The notes beneath the pieces are model-generated. The model saw only the letters and a list, made by a program, of their open reading frames with translations. It was not told where the DNA came from and ran no database searches. A DNA stretch of 19,943 nucleotides from Gammaproteobacteria bacterium (GTDB lineage: Bacteria > Pseudomonadota > Gammaproteobacteria > Steroidobacterales > Steroidobacteraceae): NCBI GenBank assembly GCA_028293725.1, contig JAQGOE010000214.1, positions 1 through 19,943 of the forward strand, read 5' to 3'. The translations under genes were made by a program, and so were the position numbers. Positions 1-7,833 of this stretch are shown one piece after another (position 1 is the stretch's first letter; each line of letters begins with the position of its first letter).

Positions 1-666
1 CAGCCCCGTCGCCACCGTGCCGCGCACCTTCACGTCCGGTGCATAAGTGGGCGCCAGAAAAGTGGCTCCCAGTGCGGCGCCCGATCCCTGGGATTGTCCG
101 ACCACAATCACCTCATTGCGAAGTTGCCCCGAGTACCGCTGCAACGCCGCCCGAACAGCATCCAACACGCTGTAGCCCTCGGAGCGCCACAACAGGTAGG
201 GATGCACCCCCGGTGTCCCCAAGCCCTGGTAGTCCGTTGCAACGACCGCGAATCCGTGACTCAGCCAGGCATCGAGATATTCTTTGTCACGCGGGGCACT
301 TCCCCGCCAGGAAGGCGCGCAGACATCGGCAATCCCCGTGGTCCCGTGAGCCCATGCAACGATAGGCCATCCCCCGCCCGGCATCGTTCCCTTCGGGACA
401 TACATCGCGCCCGACACGACAACCCGATCACGCCCACCGACGCCATCTGTCGAGCTGTAGAGAAAACGGATGCTGCGCGCTGCCGCGCTCTGAGCCTGTA
501 TTTCCGGCAGCGCCTCCTCCCGAAGCAACACACCAGCCCGCTTGGGCAACGCACCCTGCCATACATAAAACGGCGAGACCCCCCCATCCCCCACCGACGG
601 CCCTGTCGCAGCGACTGCCAACCCCGCCGCTAGCAGCGCCACCCCACACCATGTTCCGCGTATCAC
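1..666 (-). CDS. Exported lipase-like alpha/beta hydrolase, C-terminus cut by window edge
   Basis: The reading frame stays open to the left edge, giving 222 residues without a stop. A hydrophobic stretch near residues 8-20 looks like a signal peptide, so the product is probably periplasmic or secreted. The segment PIVAWAHGTTG (about 101-111) resembles the oxyanion-hole region of LIP-type secretory lipases, and GQSQG (190-194) is a G-x-S-x-G nucleophile elbow with Ser192. The catalytic Asp and His would lie beyond the window. Two in-frame GTG codons could start it, at 672 or 666. The AGGAGG at 676-681 is only 3 nt from the first but 9 nt from the second, so 666 is preferred. This ribosome site overlaps the stop of the IclR gene, so the two genes are probably co-transcribed and coupled. 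Lipase/esterase family is fairly secure from the motifs; substrate is unknown. Confidence 0.8.
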   Translation of the reverse strand, partial: MIRGTWCGVALLAAGLAVAATGPSVGDGGVSPFYVWQGALPKRAGVLLREEALPEIQAQSAAARSIRFLYSSTDGVGGRDRVVVSGAMYVPKGTMPGGGWPIVAWAHGTTGIADVCAPSWRGSAPRDKEYLDAWLSHGFAVVATDYQGLGTPGVHPYLLWRSEGYSVLDAVRAALQRYSGQLRNEVIVVGQSQGSGAALGATFLAPTYAPDVKVRGTVATGL

Positions 667-679
667 GCTCACGAGCCTC

Positions 680-1480
680 CTACAACAACTGCTTACTCAA
701 CGACTCCGCCTCCATCCGCAACCGCGGCAGATAAGTCTCCCGCATTACCTCGGCAGAGCGCCGCTCGACATGCATCCCCGTATTCAACGCGAACCCCACC
801 GCTCCCCCCACCCGGCGAACGGGCACCGCGAGCGAGCGGAAGCCGATCTCGGCTTCTTCTTCAGCAACCGAAAACCCCTCCGCCGCAACCTGCGCCAGAA
901 TCCCGCGCAACTCCGCTTTGTCGGTCACCGTGCGCGGGGTGACAGCCTGGGGCTGTAACCGCTCCAGAAAGCTCTCACGCTGCAAGTCGGGGAGGGCGGC
1001 CAACAGAACACGACCCACGGCACTGCAGTAAGCCGGCAGTCTCAGCCCGATGCCGGGAGCGTCCATGTACATTCGCCGTGGCGTGGCGTAGGCAATCATC
1101 ACAGCGCTGTCTCCATCCAACACCGCGACGGAGAAAGTGTCGCCATACTCGGCCGCGAGCCGCTCGCAACACGGCTGCAGAATCGCGCTCGCGTGACTGG
1201 CGCCCAGGTAGGCCGCGGCGAGTTGTAGTACCTGCGGCGTCAGACTGAAGAGCCGGCCTTCCTCCTTCACATAGCCCAGATGCGCCAGTGTCAACAGCGA
1301 CCTCCGCACTGTCGCTCGCGGCAGATCCACTTGCCGTGCCACATCGCTGAGTGTCATCGCCTGTGCGCTCGGGCCGAACGCCGTAATGATTTGCAGCCCG
1401 CGAAAAAGGGCTTCCGAGAAATCCCGTCCGAGTGGATTGGACGCACGCGCCGCCGCGTCCCTGGCATCGAGCTTAGGCAT
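680..1480 (-). CDS. IclR-family transcriptional regulator (PcaR/PobR-like)
   Basis: The 266-residue protein has an N-terminal winged helix-turn-helix (about residues 22-72, recognition region around LSDVARQVDLPRATVRRSL) and a C-terminal IclR effector domain, with RVLLAALPD-type sequence typical of the family. The start FSEALFRGLQIITAFG resembles the PcaR/PcaU/PobR branch, which controls aromatic-acid catabolism. Start 1480 is chosen because GAGGGGA lies just upstream; an in-frame ATG at 1552 would add 24 residues that do not look like family sequence and would cover the putative operators. The gene is divergent from the Rieske oxygenase and ends directly before the hydrolase gene, so it probably controls one or both. 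IclR identity is secure; the effector is unknown. Confidence 0.92.
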   Translation of the reverse strand: MPKLDARDAAARASNPLGRDFSEALFRGLQIITAFGPSAQAMTLSDVARQVDLPRATVRRSLLTLAHLGYVKEEGRLFSLTPQVLQLAAAYLGASHASAILQPCCERLAAEYGDTFSVAVLDGDSAVMIAYATPRRMYMDAPGIGLRLPAYCSAVGRVLLAALPDLQRESFLERLQPQAVTPRTVTDKAELRGILAQVAAEGFSVAEEEAEIGFRSLAVPVRRVGGAVGFALNTGMHVERRSAEVMRETYLPRLRMEAESLSKQLL

Positions 1481-1535
1481 CGTCCCCTCATTACAGATGA
1501 CTTTGAGGGGTCTGAAATTACCAGAAATACCTGAT

Positions 1536-1638
1536 GTGTGCGGTAGGCGCACAAGATTCCCCGTAAAACCCTAGTGCATTGACGCCAAGACTATGATTCA
1601 ATCGAGCCGTGTTCGATATTACACGAAGTGTGCGGTAG
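1536..1638. promoter_or_regulatory. Divergent control region with repeated 11-bp motif, candidate IclR operators
   Basis: GTGTGCGGTAG occurs exactly twice in the same orientation, at 1536-1546 and 1628-1638. The first copy is part of a dyad, TGTGCG-gtagg-CGCACA (1537-1553). The second is preceded by two overlapping dyads, CGTGT-N8-ACACG (1608-1625) and ACAC-gaa-GTGT (1621-1631). One site is near the IclR start and the other ends 11 bp before the oxygenase start, as expected for a regulator controlling itself and a divergent target. The repeats are seen directly; binding by this IclR protein is inferred. Confidence 0.5.
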
Positions 1639-1648
1639 TTAAACATAA

Positions 1649-2950
1649 ATGATGACTCGCGAGCAGAACGACTTGCTCACCCGGATCGGTCCGGGCGCCC
1701 CGGCGGGGCAGTTATTGCGTCGCTACTGGCAACCGGTGGCACTGGCTGAAGAACTCCACGGCCCGCGCCCGGTGAAGGCGGTTCGCGTTCTCGGCCACGA
1801 TCTCGTGTTGTTCCGCGGCCCCGACGGGCGTCTCGGATTGTTGGATCGGGACTGCCCGCACCGGGGTGCCGACCTCGCCTTCGGCCGTCTCGAAGACGGC
1901 GGCTTGCGTTGCCTGTTCCATGGTTGGCTGTTCGATACCGAAGGGAAATGTCTCGATACTCCGGGCGAGCCGCCCGAGAGTCGCGTCTGCGCCCGGGTGC
2001 GCCAGCGTGCGTATCCGGTGCAGGAGCGCAGCGGTATCGTCTTCGGCTTTCTCGGCGAGGGCACGCCGCCGGCACTTCCGGCGCTGGATTGTTTCGTCGC
2101 CCCCGATAGTCATGTGTTTGCTTTCAAAGGCTATCTGGATTGCAACTGGCTGCAGGCGGTCGAGGTCGGCCTGGATCCGGCGCACGCGAGCTTCCTGCAT
2201 CGCTTTTTCGAGGACGCCGTCGGCGACTCCTATGGGAAACAATTCCGCGCGGCCTCGGCCGATAGCGAGTTGCCCATGACAAAAGTCCTGCGGCAGTTTT
2301 CCCGCCCGAAGATCGACGTCGAGCCCAGCGACATCGGCCTGCGTATCACCGCGCTGCGTGACATCGGTGAAGGCAAGATGCACGTGCGGGTGACCAACCT
2401 GCTGTTCCCGCAGGCTTTCGTGATTCCTATGTCGGAAGACATGACCATCACCCAATGGCACGTGCCGATCGATGACGTGAGCTGCTACTGGTTTGCGATC
2501 TTCACGAGTTTCGGCGCACCGGTCGACAAGGACACGATGCGCGAGCAGCGGCTGCAACTCTATACGCGTCCCGACTACAAGCCACGCCTCGGGCGCTTCA
2601 ACAACTACGGCTTCGACGTCGATGAACAGAGAGCCCGCACCTATACCGGAATGGGTGAGGACATCAACGTTCACGACCAGTGGGCCGTCGAATCGCAGGG
2701 AACGATCCAGGACCGTACGCGCGAGCATCTCGGCCTCACCGACAAGGCGATCGTCGCCTTTCGCATGCTGATGCTGTCCGCCATCAAACAAGTGACCGCC
2801 GGTGGTCGCGTGTTGATGGAGCTAGACGCGGAGGCGGCCGCGCGGATCACCGGGCCCGCGACCATGGACGGCATCGGTCCCGCTGATGATTGGGAGCGCT
2901 ATTGGCGCGGCGTCGACGAGCGCCGCCGCAACGGCGCCCCCTGGAGGTGA
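1649..2950 (+). CDS. Rieske [2Fe-2S] ring-hydroxylating oxygenase, alpha subunit (phthalate/phenoxybenzoate dioxygenase type)
   Basis: The 433-residue protein has the Rieske cluster motif C69-x-H71 ... C88-x2-H91 within CPHRGADLAFG and CLFHGW, and the mononuclear iron motif D176-P-A-H179-x4-H184 preceded by the conserved NWLQAVE. Family members form oligomers in the cytoplasm and use electrons from a reductase to insert oxygen into aromatic or similar substrates. The opening (TREQNDLLTRIGPG...LLRRYWQPVA) is typical of the phthalate 4,5-dioxygenase / phenoxybenzoate dioxygenase oxygenase group rather than naphthalene-type enzymes, and no beta subunit is next to it. The start is ATGATG at 1649/1652 with no clear ribosome site. 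No ferredoxin or reductase gene is in the window. It probably works with the receptor downstream and is controlled by the divergent IclR protein. Family secure, substrate unknown. Confidence 0.93.
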   Translation: MMTREQNDLLTRIGPGAPAGQLLRRYWQPVALAEELHGPRPVKAVRVLGHDLVLFRGPDGRLGLLDRDCPHRGADLAFGRLEDGGLRCLFHGWLFDTEGKCLDTPGEPPESRVCARVRQRAYPVQERSGIVFGFLGEGTPPALPALDCFVAPDSHVFAFKGYLDCNWLQAVEVGLDPAHASFLHRFFEDAVGDSYGKQFRAASADSELPMTKVLRQFSRPKIDVEPSDIGLRITALRDIGEGKMHVRVTNLLFPQAFVIPMSEDMTITQWHVPIDDVSCYWFAIFTSFGAPVDKDTMREQRLQLYTRPDYKPRLGRFNNYGFDVDEQRARTYTGMGEDINVHDQWAVESQGTIQDRTREHLGLTDKAIVAFRMLMLSAIKQVTAGGRVLMELDAEAAARITGPATMDGIGPADDWERYWRGVDERRRNGAPWR

Positions 2951-3082
2951 CAGACACCTAAGCCGCGCAGGACGCGTGTTTTTCTGCAATGACAAAGAAT
3001 AACAAGATGAATAATAACAAGAGTCGGAATGAGGTTGTTCGGTGAGCTCGTTTTAAAACTTACTCATAAGAGACCAGCCATA

Positions 3083-5374
3083 ATGAATCTGTTCAAACCC
3101 TCGAGAGTCACTGTCGCGGCCGCAGTTTCGGCGTTGCTCGCGGGCGGCGTCGCTCAGGCCGCCGATGACGCCGCAGTCGCCAACTATGGCGCGGACGGCG
3201 GGATCGTCCTGCAGGAAGTCACGGTGACGGCGACGCGACGCTCGGAAGAAATCAATAAAGTACCGTTGAACATCACCGCCTACACCCCTGAGTTGATGGA
3301 CGATCAGGGCGTCCGGCAGATCGATGATCTGGCGCGCCTGACTCCCGACCTCCAGTTCACGCACACCAGCGGTGCTGCCGGTAACAACAGCAGCAATATA
3401 GCGATCCGCGGTGTGTTCTCGGACGTGGGCGCGGCAACGACCGGTGTCTATGTCGACGATACGCCGATCCAGATGCGCAACGTCGGTTACTGGAACGCCA
3501 ATGCCTTTCCGCAGATCTTCGATCTCGAGCGGGTCGAGGTCTTGCGCGGCCCGCAGGGCACCCTGTTCGGCGCCGGAGCCGAAGGGGGCGCGGTCCGGTT
3601 CATCACGCCGGAGCCCGGTCTCCAAAAATATAGCGGCTATGTTCGCAGCGAACTCGCGGAGACCCTGGGCGGCGATCCTTCCTACGAAACCGGCGCCGCC
3701 ATCGGCGGACCGATTATCGATGACAAGCTGGGATTTCGCGTCAGCGCATGGGGTCGCAACGACGGTGGCTACATCGACCGCGTCTCACCCGATACGGGGC
3801 AGACAGTCGACTCCAAGACCAACCACCAACAGTCGTTCGCCGGTAGGGCGGCCCTGGCCGCGGTGCCGTTGGACGGTCTGAAGGTGACCGCCTCGATGCT
3901 GTACCAGAACGTCTATAACCACGATCGTGACCAGTACTGGAACACGCTGAGCAATGCGTCCAACGAGGACTTCAAGCAGGGGAGCCGGACGTCACAGCCG
4001 ACCCGCGACTCGTTCTACCTGCCCGCGCTGAAGGTACAGTACGATCTCGAGAAGGTGTCCTTCATATCGAACACGTCCTATTTCTATCACAAGGACTACG
4101 CCGCTCTCGATTACACCAACTACTTCGCGGGCATATTCGACGGCGATCCCATGCAGTATCTGCCGGGAGACGCGCCGTCCCAGGCATTCATCACCAACCA
4201 ACAGAACGCCTTTACCGAAGAAGCCCGAGTGCAATCCACCGACCGCGACGCCCTGGTCGACTGGACGGTGGGCGTGTTTTACTCCGATCAGACCCAGCAC
4301 GACGGTGACATCACGACGAATGGGCAGGCGTCCTACACGAGCGTCCACGGCGATACCCCCAGCTTCGTCCAATACATCACTGCGCGGGACAAGCAAATCG
4401 CGGGCTATGCCGATGTCGATGTAAACATCACACACGCGTTGAAGGCGAGCGCCGGCGTGCGTGTGTCGCATGACGAGTTCTCCTTCGAGGAGGCCTCCGC
4501 ATTCTCCGGGTTCGCGCAGACCCCGATTTCGGGTTCGCAAAGCGACACGCCGGTCACACCGAAATTCGGTCTGTCCTATCAGCTCGATGCCGACAACTTC
4601 CTGTATGCCACGGCGGCGAAGGGATTCCGTCAGGGCGGCGTCAACGGCGACACCCCGAGCAACCTGTGCGGCTCGGATCTGACAGCCCTGGGATTGACGA
4701 CGACGCCTGTCTCGTACAAGCCCGACTCGCTGTGGAGCTATGAGATCGGCGCGAAGGACAGCCTGTTTGGCGGCCGCCTCGGCCTCGATTCGAGCGTCTA
4801 CACCCTGAAATGGAAGAGCATCCAGCAGTCAGTCCGGCTGCCGTCCTGTGGGTTCTCCTACGTGGACAACTTGGGCACGGCAACCGGCGTGGGCGGCGAT
4901 CTCGCGGCGCGCTTCAAGGTGACTCAGGACTTCGTGGCCGGCTTCAGCGCCGGCTATGTCAGCCTGACCTACGATCACACCATCTATGAAGGGGCCAACG
5001 CCATTCTGGTGAACAAGGGCGACGTCATCGGCGGTCCGCCGTTCCATGTCTCCGCCTGGACCCTCTACAAGTTCAACCTCTTCAACCACAGCGCCTTCTA
5101 TCGGATCGACTACACCTATCAGAACGGCACGCCAGCCGTAGATCGGGAAACGTTCGGATACGATTCAACGCTGCAACAGCCCGGTCCCCTGAAGTCCCTC
5201 TCCATGCGCGCCGGCATGTACCTGCGTGGCTGGGAGGTCTCGGTGTTCGGTAACAACCTCACCCGAGAGGAATCCCCGCTGGCGATCTCGCACGATATCC
5301 CAGGCTCCGAGCCTTACTATCTGTCGAGCTATCGTCCGCTGACTTTCGGTGTTACGGCGGCCTACCACTTCTAG
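3083..5374 (+). CDS. TonB-dependent outer-membrane receptor (substrate-uptake type)
   Basis: With the start at 3083 the protein is 763 residues and begins with a signal peptide (MNLFKPSRVTVAAAVSAL, cleavage likely after AQA near residue 26). An earlier in-frame ATG at 3029 would put 18 extra residues in front of it and is less likely. A TonB-box-like stretch (IVLQEVTVTATRR) precedes the plug domain, with VPLNITAY, IRGVFSD and VEVLRGPQGTLFGAGAEGGAVRF as plug landmarks. The beta-barrel fills the rest and ends in Phe (GVTAAYHF), the usual outer-membrane insertion signal. The style matches receptors of sphingomonads and related bacteria that import organic nutrients rather than classic siderophore receptors. 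The gene lies 132 bp after the Rieske oxygenase in the same direction, so it may import that enzyme's substrate (inference). The A/T-rich gap before it shows no convincing promoter. Confidence 0.93.
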   Translation: MNLFKPSRVTVAAAVSALLAGGVAQAADDAAVANYGADGGIVLQEVTVTATRRSEEINKVPLNITAYTPELMDDQGVRQIDDLARLTPDLQFTHTSGAAGNNSSNIAIRGVFSDVGAATTGVYVDDTPIQMRNVGYWNANAFPQIFDLERVEVLRGPQGTLFGAGAEGGAVRFITPEPGLQKYSGYVRSELAETLGGDPSYETGAAIGGPIIDDKLGFRVSAWGRNDGGYIDRVSPDTGQTVDSKTNHQQSFAGRAALAAVPLDGLKVTASMLYQNVYNHDRDQYWNTLSNASNEDFKQGSRTSQPTRDSFYLPALKVQYDLEKVSFISNTSYFYHKDYAALDYTNYFAGIFDGDPMQYLPGDAPSQAFITNQQNAFTEEARVQSTDRDALVDWTVGVFYSDQTQHDGDITTNGQASYTSVHGDTPSFVQYITARDKQIAGYADVDVNITHALKASAGVRVSHDEFSFEEASAFSGFAQTPISGSQSDTPVTPKFGLSYQLDADNFLYATAAKGFRQGGVNGDTPSNLCGSDLTALGLTTTPVSYKPDSLWSYEIGAKDSLFGGRLGLDSSVYTLKWKSIQQSVRLPSCGFSYVDNLGTATGVGGDLAARFKVTQDFVAGFSAGYVSLTYDHTIYEGANAILVNKGDVIGGPPFHVSAWTLYKFNLFNHSAFYRIDYTYQNGTPAVDRETFGYDSTLQQPGPLKSLSMRAGMYLRGWEVSVFGNNLTREESPLAISHDIPGSEPYYLSSYRPLTFGVTAAYHF

Positions 5375-5386
5375 GCGACATTCTGC

Positions 5387-5419
5387 CCCGCGCATCGGAC
5401 CGCTGATCCGTTGCGCGGG
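5387..5419. terminator. Hairpin between convergent genes, candidate bidirectional terminator
   Basis: CCCGCGCA (5387-5394) and TGCGCGGG (5412-5419) form a perfect 8-bp stem; an inner GGA/TCC pair (5397-5399 with 5407-5409) can extend it around a short loop. It lies 12 bp after the receptor stop and 18 bp before the end of the convergent dehydratase gene. There is no clear T-run on either side, so termination is inferred from position and stem strength. Confidence 0.45.
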
Positions 5420-5437
5420 TCGCAGACCTGCCGGCAC

Positions 5438-6427
5438 TTATCCCACAGCCGGTGTTCCTCCACCCAACACCGTCAAAAACCGCGCCCGCTCAATATTCCC
5501 ACCACTGAGCACGACGCCCACATTCCGACCCTCCATCCGTCCGCGCTCCTGTAAAAGCGCAGCCAGCGGCGCGGCCCCCGCACCCTCGACAACCTGGTGG
5601 GTATCATCGAAGTAAATCCGCATCGCCTCCGCGATAGCGTCCTCGCTCACCTCGATAAAACGCGCAGCGCCCCTGCAAATCACCTCAATGGCTTCAGCAC
5701 TGGGCTCACGCGTCGCAATCCCATCCGCAAAGGTGAGGGCGGACGCCGTCGTTACCGGCGCACCCGCCGCGAACGACTTCGAAGTGGCCGGCGCATTCAC
5801 CGCGCTCACACCCACGATCTCCGTCTTGAGCCCGAGCAGATCGCGGGTCTCGATCAACCCACAGATCCCGGACCCCATGCCAACACCCACATACACCGTG
5901 TCGAGCGCCGGCGCCGCCCGGAAAAACTCGAGTGCATAGCTCGCGACTCCCAACACGAGGTCGCGGTGGAACGACGGAATAAAGTGCAACTCGCGCTCTT
6001 GCGCCGCGCGCTGGGCCGCGTGCTTCGCCTCATCGAAATCCCTACCCACCTCGAGGACCTTGGCGCCGAAAGTCGCCATAGCCGAGTTCTGGTCCGGCGA
6101 GTTCCCGAGGGGCACATATATTTCCGCTGGGATACCCGCGCGTGCGGCAGCGAAGGCGATGGATTGACCGTGATTTCCGCGCGTAGCCGAGACGACGCCC
6201 GGAACAGCCGGCAACCGCTTGACGAGTCGATCGAGATAGACGAGTCCACCCCTGACTTTGAAGGCACTCGTGGGAGTGTGGTTCTCGTGCTTTACCCAGA
6301 CGGTGCAGCCAGCGCGCTTGCGCAGCTTCGGCCATGCATACTGGGGAGTCGGCGCCACGACTTTATGTACGAATTCCGCCGTTCGCTCGAGCTCATCCAG
6401 ACTCAGTGAAAGAATCGATTTAGCCAT
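5438..6427 (-). CDS. Threonine/serine dehydratase-like PLP enzyme
   Basis: The 329-residue protein belongs to fold-type II PLP enzymes. HENHTPTSAFKVRGG (about 47-61) contains the PLP-binding lysine, K57. A glycine-rich phosphate-binding loop is seen in GVGMGSGICG, and the C-terminal VVLSGGNIE supplies the serine that contacts the pyridine nitrogen. Family members deaminate L-threonine or L-serine to the 2-oxo acid through an enamine; some act on 3-hydroxyaspartate or racemise serine, so the exact substrate is open. No ACT domain is present, which argues against the regulated biosynthetic IlvA form. Start 6427 is chosen because GGGGAG lies 7 nt upstream; an in-frame ATG at 6481 would add 18 unlikely residues. 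It is on the same strand as cheZ but separated by 154 bp and is probably independent. Confidence 0.85.
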   Translation of the reverse strand: MAKSILSLSLDELERTAEFVHKVVAPTPQYAWPKLRKRAGCTVWVKHENHTPTSAFKVRGGLVYLDRLVKRLPAVPGVVSATRGNHGQSIAFAAARAGIPAEIYVPLGNSPDQNSAMATFGAKVLEVGRDFDEAKHAAQRAAQERELHFIPSFHRDLVLGVASYALEFFRAAPALDTVYVGVGMGSGICGLIETRDLLGLKTEIVGVSAVNAPATSKSFAAGAPVTTASALTFADGIATREPSAEAIEVICRGAARFIEVSEDAIAEAMRIYFDDTHQVVEGAGAAPLAALLQERGRMEGRNVGVVLSGGNIERARFLTVLGGGTPAVG

Positions 6428-6472
6428 GTACCGCTCCCCGTCCCATCTCGGGGCACTATAGCGCTTACCGGC

Positions 6473-6486
6473 GACGGTCAACCGTC
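6473..6486. promoter_or_regulatory. Small dyad upstream of the dehydratase gene
   Basis: GACGGT-ca-ACCGTC is a perfect 6-bp inverted repeat 46 bp before the chosen dehydratase start, within the 154-bp gap to cheZ. It could be an operator. No adjacent regulator gene suggests which protein would bind it. Confidence 0.25.
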
Positions 6487-6581
6487 ACAACAAATCCGCG
6501 CAGCGGAGTACTGTACTGGCCAGGGACCGGCACAGAACAGAGGGTCACCGAACCGAAGGTCATCGAGTTGAAGACGGCCTG

Positions 6582-7325
6582 TTACATCCCCAGGTCAGCC
6601 AGTAGCGCGTCCACGTCACCCTGCTCATCCACCGCATTCCGGGTTAAACCGGGCACGGCCGGCCCAAACCCCTGTGCCGAGGTCATCGTCTCGACAGGCG
6701 CCCCCGTGACTTTCACCGGAGGTCCACCCGCCAGGGCGGCAAAGTGCGCGAGCGTCCGCTCCACTTCTCCAACCAGCGTTATGACTCCGCGGATGATCTG
6801 CCCGCTCAGATCCTGGGAGCTTTGCGCCATCAGCACTTCCGTGAGGTTGGCCCTTACGGTATCGCTGTCGCGTTGGGCAGTCGCCAGAAATTCGGCGACC
6901 TGCCCGAGCACTTTGTCGAGCGGGGTAACTCCGGTGACATCGCCACGAACAGCCCGCAACGATACGATGAGAGAACCGGCATGTTTCGCGGTGTGATCGG
7001 CCAGCGGACAGGAGCGCTCGACTAGATCCAACGTGCGGTGGGCCCCGTCCTCCGTCAACTTCAGCGCATGATCGAGCCGCACTCGTGCGTCCGGAACGTC
7101 CTTTCCGGCAAGCGTCGCGAGACGCGAATCCAACCGGAATTGGTCGAGCGCGAAGCGCAGGCTGCCGCTGAGCTCCCGCAGCTCCTTATACAACGCCACT
7201 TCCCGCGCTTCACCCAGGCGATCGAGAGTCTCGATGAAGGCGTCCCGGTTGCCCGAGGCAAACGCGTCCGATAACGCGCCGAAGAGCGTTCCCCACTCCG
7301 CGTGCAAATCATTTTTTGTTGTCAT
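6582..7325 (-). CDS. cheZ: CheY-P phosphatase CheZ
   Basis: CheZ removes the phosphate from CheY-P and so ends the chemotaxis signal at the flagellar motor. This 247-residue protein keeps the family signature SQDLSGQIIRGVI (about 170-182), in which D172 and Q176 correspond to E. coli Asp143 and the catalytic Gln147. The body is predicted to be mostly long helices, as in the four-helix-bundle dimer. The C-terminal tail DVDALLADLGM matches the CheY-docking helix of the family. All visible functional elements are therefore intact. A cheY relic lies 12 bp upstream in the same direction, which fits the usual cheY-cheZ order, but no fliA, cheA or other flagellar gene is in the window. The start ATG lacks a strong ribosome site. 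Confidence 0.93.
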   Translation of the reverse strand: MTTKNDLHAEWGTLFGALSDAFASGNRDAFIETLDRLGEAREVALYKELRELSGSLRFALDQFRLDSRLATLAGKDVPDARVRLDHALKLTEDGAHRTLDLVERSCPLADHTAKHAGSLIVSLRAVRGDVTGVTPLDKVLGQVAEFLATAQRDSDTVRANLTEVLMAQSSQDLSGQIIRGVITLVGEVERTLAHFAALAGGPPVKVTGAPVETMTSAQGFGPAVPGLTRNAVDEQGDVDALLADLGM

Positions 7326-7337
7326 GTCGACTGGCGC

Positions 7338-7460
7338 CTACCCCGCGGGGCGGCTCTGCAGAATCTTTCCGAGCTTCTCGCTGAGTGTCTGTGCCGTGAA
7401 CGGCATCGTTGAGAAATCATCGACGACCAGAAATTTAAGATGGGGATTCACTGTACTCAT
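7338..7460 (-). pseudogene. cheY: cheY relic: N- and C-terminal ends joined by an in-frame internal deletion (40 codons)
   Basis: The 40-residue open frame starts at ATG 7460 and ends at TAG 7340-7338. Its first half, KFLVVDDFSTM (residues 9-19), matches the first strand of CheY, including the acidic Mg-binding pair (E. coli Asp12/Asp13). Residue 20 onward, PFTAQTLSEKLGKIL, matches the last helix of CheY, which normally follows the VVKPFTA motif. Everything between is missing: the phospho-acceptor Asp57, Thr87 and Lys109 regions, about 85-90 codons relative to a normal CheY of about 125-129 residues. The join keeps the frame and has no stop. The product cannot fold as a receiver domain or be phosphorylated, so I call it a pseudogene, although a short peptide could still be made. 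It sits 12 bp before an intact cheZ. No strong ribosome site precedes it. Confidence 0.85.
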
Positions 7461-7833
7461 TGTTAAAACCATAGCGCAGGACTCGAGACCTTGGCCGCGC
7501 CATAGTCCTCATTAATTCAATCGATTAGATCGAATGCGGTGCGGCAACGTGAAGTACTCGACAGTTTTCCGCCAGTCTCGATGCGGTTACCGCACAGTGT
7601 CCGTCTCTCTGTCGCACATGGCGCACCACAGCAGCGCGCCCCGCGAAATAAAACGCCCGATCCCGGTGCGCGCCGTCCAGGCGCAATGAGCTGCTCCGAA
7701 AGGGACCATGAGGTGCAAGTCCGCGCTATCACAGCAGTTCAACCTCGGCGCACAGTCTGATGCCACGCCCTGGCATGAGGCTTGTATGTGTGCCGCGGGC
7801 GTTGCAGGTACGGAAGCCGAGGTTCCCATATCA
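7461..7833. other. Gene-free divergent intergenic region with one dyad
   Basis: About 370 bp separate the cheY relic from the oxidase start. I see no supported gene on either strand and no recognisable remainder of fliA on the minus strand. An imperfect dyad, ATTCAATC-gatta-GATCGAAT (7515-7535, 7 of 8 positions paired), sits in an A/T-rich patch and could be an operator or part of a promoter for the oxidase operon. In-frame ATG codons at 7708 and 7786 could extend the oxidase upstream, but that would put sequence in front of its Tat signal. Confidence 0.4.

Noticed and set aside
94..633. Plus-strand open frame of 179 codons near the left edge
   Set aside because: It is antisense to the GTG-started hydrolase, which has a signal peptide and a G-x-S-x-G motif; the plus-strand product is Arg/Pro-rich and unlike any family.
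1712..2791. Long minus-strand open frame (359 codons) opposite the Rieske oxygenase
   Set aside because: It lies antisense to a gene with full Rieske and iron motifs, shows no recognisable domain, and such frames are common in GC-rich coding DNA.
7461..7707. Remnant of fliA or other flagellar genes upstream of the cheY relic
   Set aside because: I read the minus strand here and found no sigma-factor-like or flagellar protein sequence.
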